Shown here one piece after another: positions 17,836 through 25,493 of a stretch of DNA of 64,000 bases. The stretch is from NCBI RefSeq assembly GCF_009389585.1, contig NZ_VIYG01000004.1, positions 62,001 to 126,000 of the forward strand, written 5' to 3'. The stretch is from Oceanobacillus sp. CFH 90083. Its GTDB lineage: Bacteria > Bacillota > Bacilli > Bacillales > Amphibacillaceae. The position numbers and the translations under genes were made by a program. Numbering within the stretch: position 1 is the first letter of the stretch; each line of letters starts with the position of its first letter. The notes below the pieces were generated by a model. The model made no database searches, had not been told where the DNA came from, and saw nothing but the letters and a program-made list of their open reading frames with translations.

Positions 17836-17955
17836 TTATGATCTTGATCTGAAAATATCAGCAACTGCATGAAATACTTCAATACCCTGGTAAGTGAATA
17901 CAGACAATGCAGTCAGTGAAAAGAATCCAATAACGATTAATCTAAAAATCATCAT
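17836..17955 (-). CDS. Small hydrophobic protein, 39 residues
   Basis: Starts MMIFRLIVIGFFSL and ends VADIFRSRS. The first ATG is at 17955, seven to ten bases after GAGGAGG, an excellent ribosome site. One membrane span (about residues 3-21) and a polar amphipathic tail. It lies 43 bases downstream of the 102-residue membrane protein gene on the same strand and just before the terminator, so the two are probably co-transcribed. No family is recognised. Confidence 0.65.
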   Translation of the reverse strand: MMIFRLIVIGFFSLTALSVFTYQGIEVFHAVADIFRSRS

Positions 17956-17998
17956 TTTTTTTGCCTCCTCTTTTGAATTTTGCTTATATCAAAGAGGC

Positions 17999-18307
17999 TT
18001 AGATAACGAAATTGGATTGATAGAAAACAGGCGTCAACAGCTGTTTTGTACGGTTAGTTCTTACAACTGTAGCGAATAAGCACAGACTGCCTAATAAGAA
18101 TAGCGTAATGACTAAAGTTGGATGAACTATAAATAATTTAAATTTATCGGATTGATCGTTTCCGCCAATACCTAAATCCTGTGATGCATGATTGTCAACC
18201 AGCATATTTTGTTCGGTGAGCACGTAGCTGTGATGTGTACCTGAAAATAATTGTGTCATCGGCAAAAAGAAAATTATGAAAGCAATCATCAAATATCTAT
18301 TCAACAT
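17999..18307 (-). CDS. Small two-span membrane protein, 102 residues
   Basis: A hydrophobic N-terminus (YLMIAFIIFFLPMTQLFSG, signal or anchor), a polar external segment of about 35 residues (HASQDLGIGGNDQSDK), and a second span (HPTLVITLFLLGSLCLFATVV) followed by a basic tail. ATG 18307 follows AAGGGGGCG. Paired with the 39-residue protein at 17836-17955. Function unknown; the topology would place the middle segment outside the membrane. Confidence 0.65.
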   Translation of the reverse strand: MLNRYLMIAFIIFFLPMTQLFSGTHHSYVLTEQNMLVDNHASQDLGIGGNDQSDKFKLFIVHPTLVITLFLLGSLCLFATVVRTNRTKQLLTPVFYQSNFVI

Positions 18308-18581
18308 CTACGCCCCCTTCCGTTCCTGAATTAAAATGTATTTAGAAGCATTCACGATCAAGAAATAATTTCATTATACCAATATCGATACATGAGTTTA
18401 ATGTAATATATTTCAATGATGAGAGTTTAATGTGTATTATATTCCTATTCTCTCCATGTGTCTAGACTTTTTGAACATTTTATGAATTTTTTTGTATAAG
18501 AAAAATATACCCTTTTTCAGAGTAAAGCGAAACATACGCTTAGAGATGCCGATATGCCAGTAATATTTTAAAAATTTCTTA
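18308..18581. other. Divergent AT-rich spacer before the S-box operon
   Basis: No coding signal. It would contain the promoter of the minus-strand small genes; I could not assign one with confidence. Confidence 0.4.
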
Positions 18582-18610
18582 TTGACATGAAATTCAAATA
18601 CATATATAGT
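18582..18610 (+). promoter_or_regulatory. SigA promoter of the S-box operon
   Basis: TTGACA at 18582-18587, a 17-base spacer, and TATAGT at 18605-18610. Transcription would begin about 18617, roughly 25 bases before the riboswitch. Confidence 0.8.
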
Positions 18611-18640
18611 TATTTACAACAATTAAATAAGCAATAGATT

Positions 18641-18795
18641 TTCTTATCCAGAGAGGTGGAGGGACTGGCCCTTAGAAGCCTCGGCAACAGACTTAAAAAG
18701 AACTGTGCCAATTCCAGTAGCATGAAGCTAGCAGATAAGGAGAGTACTTGACAATATAATCAAACCTCTTCTTTCTAAAAAAGAAGAGGTTTTTT
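18641..18795 (+). promoter_or_regulatory. SAM-I (S-box) riboswitch with terminator
   Basis: The aptamer core carries the signatures AGAGAGGTGGAGGGACTGG and GCCTCGGCAACA. P1 is formed by TCTTATC (18642) and GATAAGGA (ending about 18741). The intrinsic terminator is CCTCTTCTTT / AAAGAAGAGG followed by TTTTTT (about 18764-18795). By family knowledge, SAM binding favours the terminator, so the downstream genes are on when SAM (methionine) is low. Confidence 0.95.
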
Positions 18796-18851
18796 ACGTC
18801 TATATTGACTTATCTGTAGAAAAAGAAATGATATACAGGAGGAATGTAAAG

Positions 18852-19904
18852 ATGGCAAAAAGAAGCTTGGAAGAACGTTTAAAGCAGGGAACAGTAATTG
18901 TTGGGGAAGGATACTTATTTGAATTAGAGCGCAGAGGATACCTTCAGGCAGGGTCCTTTGTACCGGAAGTAGCGCTGGATAATCCGGAAACCTTAAAAGC
19001 CGTATATCGTGATTTTATGAAAGCGGGATCTGATGTTGTGCTGGCATTTACATACAATGCACACCGTGAAAAAATGCGTATCATTGGCAAGGAAGACCTA
19101 TTAGAGCCTTTAAATAGAAATGCCATTAGGTTAGCGAAGGAAGTAGCTAAAGAACATCCAACGGAAGAAGCGCTGGTTGCGGGTAATATCTCTAATACCA
19201 ATATCTTTAATCCGGAAGATCAGGAATCAAAGGATAAAGTAAGGGCAATGTTTAATGAGATGGTTTCATGGTGTAAGGATGAAGGAGTGGACTTTATTAA
19301 TGGTGAAACCTTCTACTACCATGAAGAAGCATTAATTGCCCTGGAAGAAATAAAAAAATATGACTTGCCGGCAGTGATTACATTAGGATTAATGGGTGAG
19401 AATATTTTACGCGATGGCTATACAGTAGAAGAGTCATGTAAGATTCTGGAAGAAAATGGTGCGTTGGTTGTTGGTATGAACTGCTTCCGTGGACCGGATA
19501 CAATGCAGCCTTATTTGGAAAAAATTCGTGAAAATGTAGATGGCTATGTAGGAGCGTTACCGATTCCTTACCGTACAACGGAGGAGCATCCGACTTTCTT
19601 TAACCTGCCGGATGGAGGGTGCAGCTGTCATTTACCGACGGAGACAACATTCCCGACTTCACTGGATCCGCTTTACCATAACCGTTATGAGCTGGCTGAA
19701 TGGGCGAAAAAAGCACATAGCATCGGCATTAATTATATTGGTTTATGCTGTGGAGCTTCGCCGGCAATGGTGCGCGCTGTTGCAGAGGCTGTCGGAATTG
19801 AAACAATTAATTCAATCTATTCTCCGGATATGCATAAGCACTTCTTATTTGGTAAAGACGAAACGTTACAGGATCATATTACTGAGTACAAAACAAAAGC
19901 TTAA
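18852..19904 (+). CDS. Homocysteine S-methyltransferase family protein (BHMT/MmuM-like)
   Basis: 350 residues from ATG 18852, which follows AGGAGG by six bases (the upstream ATG at 18828 is not served by a ribosome site). Zinc-thiolate motifs of the family are present: GMNCFRGP (about 212-219) and GLCCGASP (about 297-304). The N-terminal VGEGYLFELERRGY matches the barrel entrance. The expected role is transfer of a methyl group to homocysteine to make methionine; S-methylmethionine or betaine are family donors. First gene behind the SAM riboswitch, which supports methionine supply. Confidence 0.88.
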   Translation: MAKRSLEERLKQGTVIVGEGYLFELERRGYLQAGSFVPEVALDNPETLKAVYRDFMKAGSDVVLAFTYNAHREKMRIIGKEDLLEPLNRNAIRLAKEVAKEHPTEEALVAGNISNTNIFNPEDQESKDKVRAMFNEMVSWCKDEGVDFINGETFYYHEEALIALEEIKKYDLPAVITLGLMGENILRDGYTVEESCKILEENGALVVGMNCFRGPDTMQPYLEKIRENVDGYVGALPIPYRTTEEHPTFFNLPDGGCSCHLPTETTFPTSLDPLYHNRYELAEWAKKAHSIGINYIGLCCGASPAMVRAVAEAVGIETINSIYSPDMHKHFLFGKDETLQDHITEYKTKA

Positions 19905-19931
19905 AAGGGACATTATGGGAGGCGGCTTATC

Positions 19932-20681
19932 ATGACGGTTAGACAGGAAAATGAATTATTACAGGCGTTTGAAACAATAAAATCAAAAACATGGGTTGAT
20001 TTAACACATACATTCGGTCCAGATTCCCCGCATTTTGCCGCATTTAATGATGCGGAATTTGAGACATTGTTTACACATGATGATGGTTTTTTAGCACAGC
20101 AATTCAGTGTTTCAGGGCAGTATGGCACGCATATTGATGCGCCAATTCATTTTGTCCGTGATCAGCGTTATTTAGAAGAACTGGATTTAAAAGAAGTTGT
20201 TCTCCCGCTTGTCGTTATTGATAAATCTGAGGCAGCTCAGGAAAACCATGATTATATTTTAACGGCAGAAGATATTTTAGCGTTTGAAGCAGTTCATGGG
20301 AAAATTGAAGCCGGTACTTTTGTTGCATTGCGGACAGATTGGAGTAAACGCTGGCCGGATAAAGAAGCCTTTGAAAATAAGGATGAAAATGGGGATAGTC
20401 ATTTACCTGGATGGGGTCTGGACGCTTTAAAATTCCTATTTGAAGAAAGAAATATTAAGGCTGTGGGTCATGAAACGTTTGATACCGATGCAGCTATTGA
20501 TGCCAGGAAAAATGGCTCTTTAATTGGCGAGTATTATGTGTTAGAACAGGACACTTTCCAGATAGAGCTGTTAACGAATTTGGATCAGTTGCCGGCAAAG
20601 GGGGCTGTGATTTTTAACATCAGTCCAAAGCCTGAGAGAGCAAGTGGTTTTCCTGTTCGTTCTTTTGCAATTTTACCATAA
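19932..20681 (+). CDS. Cyclase family protein (kynurenine formamidase-like metal hydrolase)
   Basis: 249 residues, DUF/cyclase superfamily. The metal-binding signature is GQYGTHIDAPIHF (about 63-75), preceded by the conserved WVDLTHTFGPDSPHF and followed by ALRTDWSKRWPD (about 137) and VGHETFDTDA (about 178), all in family order. These enzymes hydrolyse amides or cyclic esters with Zn or Mn. Twenty-seven bases from the previous gene and 39 before the next, inside a SAM-riboswitch operon: an unusual setting that hints at a substrate tied to methyl or sulfur metabolism. Confidence 0.88.
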   Translation: MTVRQENELLQAFETIKSKTWVDLTHTFGPDSPHFAAFNDAEFETLFTHDDGFLAQQFSVSGQYGTHIDAPIHFVRDQRYLEELDLKEVVLPLVVIDKSEAAQENHDYILTAEDILAFEAVHGKIEAGTFVALRTDWSKRWPDKEAFENKDENGDSHLPGWGLDALKFLFEERNIKAVGHETFDTDAAIDARKNGSLIGEYYVLEQDTFQIELLTNLDQLPAKGAVIFNISPKPERASGFPVRSFAILP

Positions 20682-20720
20682 TAATTTAAAAAGATAGTAT
20701 AGAAGAGGAGAAAGGAAAAG

Positions 20721-21827
20721 ATGACGAAAACAGCAGTAAAAGCACCATTTCGTGCAGATCATGTTGGAAGCTTATTACGACCGGAACGCATTCATCAGGC
20801 AAGAAAGAATTTTCAGGAAGGATCTATCTCTAAAGAGGAGCTTCATCAAATTGAGACAGAAGAAATTAAGCGTATTGTTGATAAGCAAATTGAAATTGGC
20901 TTACATGCTGTGACAGATGGCGAATTCAGACGCCGCTTCTGGCATACAGATTTCCAGGAGCATTTAAATGGGGTCGAAGGATATGTGCCGGAGAAAGGAT
21001 ATCAATTTGTAGGGGAAGAAACAGAACGCTACAATGTACGAGTGACTGGAAAGGTTTCTTTTAACCCGGATCATCCGCATGTCAAGGAATTTGTTGAATT
21101 TAAAGAGATTGTCGGTAATCGGGCTATTGCGAAACAAACGATCCCAAGTCCAAATCAGTTTTTCAATGCAGGTATCAGAAACCTTGAAGTTTATCCGGAT
21201 ATTGAGGAATACGCAAATGATATTATTCAAACTTACCGGGATGCTATTAAAGCATTCTATGATGCGGGTTGTCGGTATTTGCAGTTAGATGATGTTTATA
21301 TTGCAGGTTTAAGTTCACCCGAAATTCCATTTAATGATAGTGGATATGATCGGGAAAAATTAATTGACTTAGCATTAAGAGTGGTGAACCGTGTTCTTGA
21401 AGATAAACCAGAGGACTTAACGATTACAACCCACCTTTGCCGCGGTAACTATCGTTCTAAATGGGCTTTTGAAGGAAGCTATGCAAAAATAGCTCCCACC
21501 TTGTTTGCAAAAGAAAAAGTGGATGGCTTCTTCCTAGAATATGATGATGACCGTTCCGGCGGCTTTGAACCGCTGGATTATATTCCAAATGGTGGTCCGC
21601 GCGTGGTACTGGGAGTATTTACTTCGAAGCATGGTGAACTGGAACCAAAGGAAAATATTAAAGCAAGAATTGAAGAAGCGTCAAAATATGTTCCATTGGA
21701 TCAATTATGCATCAGTCCACAATGCGGTTTTGCATCAACGCATCATGGTAATCTTTTAACAGAGGAAGAGCAGTGGAACAAGTTAAAATATATCGTGGAT
21801 ACTGCCAAAGAAGTATGGGGCGAATAA
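20721..21827 (+). CDS. MetE C-terminal-like methionine synthase family protein (YxjG/YxjH-like)
   Basis: 368 residues, the length of YxjG/YxjH, which lack the N-terminal half of MetE. Motifs: FRADHVGSLLRPERI at the start, THLCRGNYRS (about 233-242; His and Cys zinc ligands) and CISPQCGFAS (about 331; third ligand Cys), plus YLQLDDVYIAG (about 190). Expected to transfer a methyl group to homocysteine from a small donor. In B. subtilis yxjG and yxjH are S-box genes, so regulation here matches. Last gene of the operon. The donor is unknown. Confidence 0.88.
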   Translation: MTKTAVKAPFRADHVGSLLRPERIHQARKNFQEGSISKEELHQIETEEIKRIVDKQIEIGLHAVTDGEFRRRFWHTDFQEHLNGVEGYVPEKGYQFVGEETERYNVRVTGKVSFNPDHPHVKEFVEFKEIVGNRAIAKQTIPSPNQFFNAGIRNLEVYPDIEEYANDIIQTYRDAIKAFYDAGCRYLQLDDVYIAGLSSPEIPFNDSGYDREKLIDLALRVVNRVLEDKPEDLTITTHLCRGNYRSKWAFEGSYAKIAPTLFAKEKVDGFFLEYDDDRSGGFEPLDYIPNGGPRVVLGVFTSKHGELEPKENIKARIEEASKYVPLDQLCISPQCGFASTHHGNLLTEEEQWNKLKYIVDTAKEVWGE

Positions 21828-22253
21828 AAGAAAACAACGCGTTATCACAGCATGAGTGTCCGTAATTCCCCTTATTGTATATGGAAGGACATATTTAATA
21901 TGGATAGGGAAAAACGGAGCACTTCATTTCCTGATTGGTTCAGCTAAAATTTAACGGGAAAACCGCCCGTTAAATTAGTTTCACCGTATCACAGCATGAG
22001 TGTCCGTAATTCCCCTTCATGTTATATTCGGAAAAAATTTTTTATCTGTATGGGGGAAAATGGTTACTTCATCTTCTGATTGATTCAGGCCAACATGATG
22101 TTGGTCACACAAGCGTTTTCGCAAAGCTTTTTGGTGGGACGAGTAATCGCCAGAATGCGAAGACGTTAGCTTGTGTTCCTTATTTTTATCGGGAAAATCT
22201 CCCGCTAAATCAAGTTTCACCGTATCACATTGTATGGAAAATAAATGAACATT
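21828..22253. repeat. Imperfect tandem repeat, two units plus partial third
   Basis: An identical 31-base segment occurs at 21843-21873 and 21987-22017 (period 144). Each is followed by a divergent copy of the same unit (the phrase CTTCATTTCCTGATTGGTTC versus CTTCATCTTCTGATTGATTC; CGGGAAAACCGCCCG versus CGGGAAAATCTCCCG). A 17-base piece at 21977-21993 recurs at 22213-22229. The second unit carries about 100 extra bases. The first contains a perfect 9-bp hairpin (TTTAACGGG, 21950-21974). No coding signal. Confidence 0.75.
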
Positions 22254-22299
22254 AAAAACAGGCTGAGGGATATCGGTACCCTTAAGCCTGTTTCTTTTG
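22254..22299 (+). terminator. Rho-independent terminator
   Basis: AAACAGGCT and GGG pair with CCC and AGCCTGTTT, followed by CTTTTGG. It lies after the repeat region and insulates the phosphatase gene from the S-box operon. Confidence 0.8.
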
Positions 22300-22392
22300 G
22301 TGTCAATAAAACACAAGTTAATAGATAAAAAGATAGAAATAGTGCTAGAATAGGGATAGTCAGAAAAATAGTTCGAAAGTGGGGAGATGGCT

Positions 22393-22977
22393 TTGACGGA
22401 GATTTTTATGATACGGCATGGAGAAACAAATTGGAACAAGGAAAAAAGAATTCAAGGCAAGACAGATATCCCATTAAATGAAACTGGAAAGTCACAAGCG
22501 GAAATTTGCTGTGCGGCTGCAAAACAATTTAAACCAACCGTATTAGTTACCAGCCCTTTAGCACGTGCAAGGGTAACAGCGGAAATCATTAATCAAAACT
22601 TGAAGCTTCCTTTACATAAAATGTCTGCTTTTGTGGAGCGCTCTTATGGAGATGCGGAAGGGATGACGATAGAGGAGAGAAACCACTTTTTCCCTGATCG
22701 TGATGCGATTCCGAATGTTGAACCATTTGAAGAATTAAAGCGGAGAGGAATGAAGGGGCTGGAGGAGATTTGCAAAAAATATCCTGATGAACGTGTATTA
22801 ATCGTTTCTCATGGAGCCTTGATTAATGCCCTTTTATCTGTTATTTCAAAAGGAGAATTAGGCACAGGTGTTACGTTTCTAGAAAATACATCTATTACAA
22901 AATTTGCTTTTGAAAACGGAGAGTGGCGTGTCGTGGATTATAATAATACAGCTCATCTTGCCACGGTTAATGAGTAA
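22393..22977 (+). CDS. Histidine phosphatase family protein (phosphoglycerate mutase-like)
   Basis: About 194 residues. The catalytic motif MIRHGETNWN (phospho-accepting His) is at residues 6-15 and the second histidine is in VLIVSHGALINAL (about 138). TTG 22393 sits eight bases after GGGGAG; the ATG two codons earlier touches the ribosome site, so the TTG is preferred. Members dephosphorylate small metabolites or phosphosugars; this size matches PhoE/CobC-like proteins. The substrate is unknown. Confidence 0.88.
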   Translation: MTEIFMIRHGETNWNKEKRIQGKTDIPLNETGKSQAEICCAAAKQFKPTVLVTSPLARARVTAEIINQNLKLPLHKMSAFVERSYGDAEGMTIEERNHFFPDRDAIPNVEPFEELKRRGMKGLEEICKKYPDERVLIVSHGALINALLSVISKGELGTGVTFLENTSITKFAFENGEWRVVDYNNTAHLATVNE

Positions 22978-23033
22978 CAGCATAAAAAATATATAATTGA
23001 AAAATAGAGAGATTTACAAAGGGGGTGTTATGG

Positions 23034-23357
23034 ATGAAAATTAATTATGTGAAGGTAGAGGTGCTGATTGCAGAGGAATATATCAGCAGTTTGCGGGAGC
23101 AGCTCCATGAGCATGGATTTTTACATTATGCAAATCAGGATAATGTTCTGTCTTATACAAAATACAAGCATTATTCCCGTCCTTTGGAGCTGGCTTCATT
23201 GGATATGTCTTTGCCAATAGAAAGCGAGTTCCTGCAGACGGTCAATAAGGTAGAATTCCGATGTATGATTCACCAGGTTGAGAAAGTCAAGAAAATCATC
23301 CATGATATCCATCCAAGTAATCATCCCATGATGTATTTTATACCGATACTGGATTAG
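23034..23357 (+). CDS. PII/CutA-like domain protein related to the NIF3 insert
   Basis: 107 residues from ATG 23034 (AAAGGGGG lies 8-14 bases upstream; the GTG at 23025 overlaps it). The pattern KVEVLIAEEYISSLREQLHEHGF ... HYSRPLE ... VEFRCMIHQVEKVKKIIHDIHPSNHPMMYFIPIL follows the ferredoxin-like ligand-binding domain found inserted in NIF3/YqfO proteins and as a stand-alone in bacilli. It is expected to be a small trimeric or dimeric regulator or binding protein; the ligand is unknown. The stop lies inside the start of a perfect terminator. Confidence 0.7.
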   Translation: MKINYVKVEVLIAEEYISSLREQLHEHGFLHYANQDNVLSYTKYKHYSRPLELASLDMSLPIESEFLQTVNKVEFRCMIHQVEKVKKIIHDIHPSNHPMMYFIPILD

Positions 23358-23401
23358 ATAAGAAGCAAGCCGTGTCCAGTTGATACGGCTTGCTTCTTAT
23401 C
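23357..23401. terminator. Perfect 17-bp terminator stem between convergent genes
   Basis: GATAAGAAGCAAGCCGT (23357-23373) pairs with its exact complement ending at 23401. The T-rich right arm serves the plus-strand gene, and the A/T-rich left arm can act for rsgA on the minus strand. Confidence 0.85.
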
Positions 23402-23421
23402 ATGTGTATATAAACAGCGGT

Positions 23422-24465
23422 TTATTTCAGGTGTCTCATTGTCGCTTGTTTCCATTTCTTCTTCTCTTCTGCAGCGAGCCGTGCATTTTGCTTACGCTCT
23501 AAATAAGCGAGTTCCTTTTGTAATTTAACATAGCTGTTCCAGCGTTCTTTTTCTAATTCACCAGTTTCCAATGCTTCTTTCACCGCGCAGTCTGGCTCGG
23601 TATCGTGCTGACAATCATTGAACCGGCATCTCCCGATCAGTATTTGAATATCAGAAAATGTTTGAGACAACCCGGTTTCTTCTCCAGTCCAAAGCAAAAA
23701 TCCCCGCATACCAGGAGTATCAATAATTACACCACCCTCAGGCAGTCGGAATAGCTCCCGATGTGTGGTTGTATGTCTTCCACGTTTATCAGAGTCACGG
23801 ACAGCTCCAGTTTTAAGAACATCTTTTTCTAATAAATGATTAATTAGCGTTGATTTCCCGACGCCAGAGTTTCCCATTAACACAATCGTATCGTCTGCAT
23901 GAATGCTGTTCTGGATGTCTTCTTTGCCAATTTCCCGGTTGGCGCCCCAAATCAGGACAGGAATACCGGAAGCAAGCTGGTCCACTTCCAGTTTGATTGC
24001 TTCCGGATTCTCCACTAAGTCTGCTTTTGATAGAATAAGAATAGGGCTGGCTCCACTTTCCCAAACCGTTACTAAAAAACGCTCCAATTTTCGTTCGTTA
24101 ATTTTTTCTTCTGCACTTAACATGATAAATACTTTGGTAACATTACTAGCCAGAATTTGGGCATGTGTTTCTAAGGAATCCGCTTTTCGGATAATACTGC
24201 TAAAACGGGGGAGCAGTTCATCAATGATGCGTATATCATGATGGTTATTTTCTTTTAGAACAACCCAATCTCCGACAGACGGGAATTCTTCTCTTGATGC
24301 CGCATTGTATCTGAGCTTTCCTTTAACAACTGCCGGGCGTGGTCCATAGATTGTTTGAACGGTATATCTTTCCTTTTGTTCATTGATAACACGGGCTAAC
24401 AGCTCGATAGAGCCTTGATAATTTATTTCTGGACGATAAGCATAGTTTTTTTGAAATTCGTGCAA
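23422..24465 (-). CDS. rsgA: Ribosome small subunit-dependent GTPase A
   Basis: 347 residues; the circularly permuted GTPase that acts in late 30S maturation. N-terminal OB fold with EEFPSVGDWVV; then G4 LSKADLVE, G1 GNSGVGKSTLIN, and G3 DTPGMRGF in permuted order; C-terminal zinc motif CRFNDCQHDTEPDCAV (Cys, Cys, His, Cys). The TTG at 24465 is preceded by AAGGAGG at the right distance, while the longer frame to 24531 has no ribosome site. It is transcribed through a leader containing a small ORF and a terminator-like hairpin, so attenuation is possible. Confidence 0.94.
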   Translation of the reverse strand: MHEFQKNYAYRPEINYQGSIELLARVINEQKERYTVQTIYGPRPAVVKGKLRYNAASREEFPSVGDWVVLKENNHHDIRIIDELLPRFSSIIRKADSLETHAQILASNVTKVFIMLSAEEKINERKLERFLVTVWESGASPILILSKADLVENPEAIKLEVDQLASGIPVLIWGANREIGKEDIQNSIHADDTIVLMGNSGVGKSTLINHLLEKDVLKTGAVRDSDKRGRHTTTHRELFRLPEGGVIIDTPGMRGFLLWTGEETGLSQTFSDIQILIGRCRFNDCQHDTEPDCAVKEALETGELEKERWNSYVKLQKELAYLERKQNARLAAEEKKKWKQATMRHLK

Positions 24466-24490
24466 ATGAATTTCCTCCTTGTATTTTTGA

Positions 24491-24520
24491 AATAAAAAAC
24501 GGATTGGTACATACCAACCC
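24491..24520 (-). terminator. Terminator-like hairpin in the rsgA leader
   Basis: On the minus strand GGGTTGGTA, a two-base loop and TACCAATCC are followed by GTTTTTTATTT. It lies 26 bases upstream of the rsgA start and downstream of the small ORF at 24593-24643, as expected for a leader attenuator. The very tight loop is a weakness. Confidence 0.55.
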
Positions 24521-24592
24521 GGACACGTCAAAAATATAGGAGTTCTTTTAGAATTCCAAATAAATATTTATCACGTATGGGAAGGTGAGTAC

Positions 24593-24643
24593 CTATGGAA
24601 AATAGCTGCTGATAAAATTACATATACTTTCTTCATAAGACAT
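24593..24643 (-). CDS. Possible 16-residue leader peptide upstream of rsgA
   Basis: MSYEESICNFISSYFP, starting at the ATG at 24643 directly after GGGAGAGGGTG. An overlapping ATG (MKKVYVILSAAIF..., 22 codons) is the alternative. It lies between a good promoter (24672-24700) and the leader hairpin. No homologue is known to me; the interpretation as a leader peptide is inference. Confidence 0.35.
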   Translation of the reverse strand: MSYEESICNFISSYFP

Positions 24644-24671
24644 CACCCTCTCCCTTTTTGTAATTGCTTAC

Positions 24672-24700
24672 ATCATAACGGATTATTGACAGAAAGTAAA
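24672..24700 (-). promoter_or_regulatory. SigA-type promoter of rsgA leader
   Basis: Minus strand -35 TTTACT (24700-24695), 17-base spacer, -10 TATGAT (24677-24672). It predicts a leader of about 200 bases before the rsgA start. Confidence 0.5.
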
Positions 24701-24761
24701 TAGGCAAAAAAACACAAGCTTAAAGGTGCTGATTTGATGTTACTACATGATCCAGGGGAGT

Positions 24762-25316
24762 TTAGCATGGCTTACTAATTTCTGTAATTATTTTAGCCAT
24801 TTCATCCGTAGATTCCTTCATGCCATTTTCGAGCCAGTATTCGATCACTGTAATACTCCCGCTGACGGAAAAAATCGTCAGATATTTTGCTGCGGTTTCA
24901 CTCATTTTATGCTCCGGTTCGTTAAAGTCATTCATAATATGAGTTTGTGCAGCATACATAACTTTGTGTGTAAATCTTTTATTGCCGTGCTCACTAAAAA
25001 GAATCCGGAAATGCTCATGGCGGCTGTGAACGTATTCGAGTAAATATTGTAACATCGCCAGAGCTTCCTTTTCCTGCGTATAGTCATATTGAAGCAATGC
25101 CTGGTTCAATTCATCGATTATTTCGTCTTCAATATTGGTCAATAAATCATATTGATCTGCGTAATGGCTGTAAAAAGTAGAGCGGTTGATATCAGCATAC
25201 TCACAGATTTCTTTAATGGTAATAGAAGAAACAGGTTTTTCCTTTAAAAGTTCCATCAGGCTATTTTTTAGAGCCATTCTTGTATAACGCTTTCTACGAT
25301 CTAATTTTTGAACCAT
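24762..25316 (-). CDS. TetR/AcrR family transcriptional regulator
   Basis: 184 residues. The N-terminal HTH is SSITIKEICEYADINRSTFYSHY (about 30-52), and the C-terminal helices resemble the TetR_C domain of Firmicutes DhaS-like repressors. Divergent from the MMPL transporter gene with 177 bases between, containing inverted repeats at 25373-25397 and 25417-25429. The expected role is repression of the MMPL/LxxG pair and of itself, relieved by a ligand or membrane stress. Confidence 0.9.
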   Translation of the reverse strand: MVQKLDRRKRYTRMALKNSLMELLKEKPVSSITIKEICEYADINRSTFYSHYADQYDLLTNIEDEIIDELNQALLQYDYTQEKEALAMLQYLLEYVHSRHEHFRILFSEHGNKRFTHKVMYAAQTHIMNDFNEPEHKMSETAAKYLTIFSVSGSITVIEYWLENGMKESTDEMAKIITEISKPC

Positions 25317-25372
25317 ACTAAATTATCTTCCTTTCGCTATTTATGAACAAAATATGAAATTATGTTTGTTAT

Positions 25373-25429
25373 CCAACAGATAGTAGATTTCTGTTGGGAA
25401 ATGTACATATTTTAAACAACTGTTTGTTG
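25373..25429. promoter_or_regulatory. Candidate TetR operators
   Basis: Two inverted repeats in the divergent spacer: CCAACAGA (25373-25380) with TCTGTTGG (25390-25397), and CAAC TGTTT GTTG (25417-25429). Both share the CAAC/GTTG core, as expected for one regulator binding two sites. Confidence 0.5.
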
Positions 25430-25493
25430 TCTAACTAACAGTGTGTATTTATAATATTAAATGATATGAATGAAATCAGCAAGATAATGGGGA

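Noticed and set aside
22019-22255. 78-codon plus-strand frame
   Set aside because: Lies inside the non-coding tandem repeat and its repeat partner lacks the frame.
23840-24064. Overlapping minus-strand frame within rsgA
   Set aside because: Out of frame with the well-conserved GTPase motifs; a shadow of rsgA.
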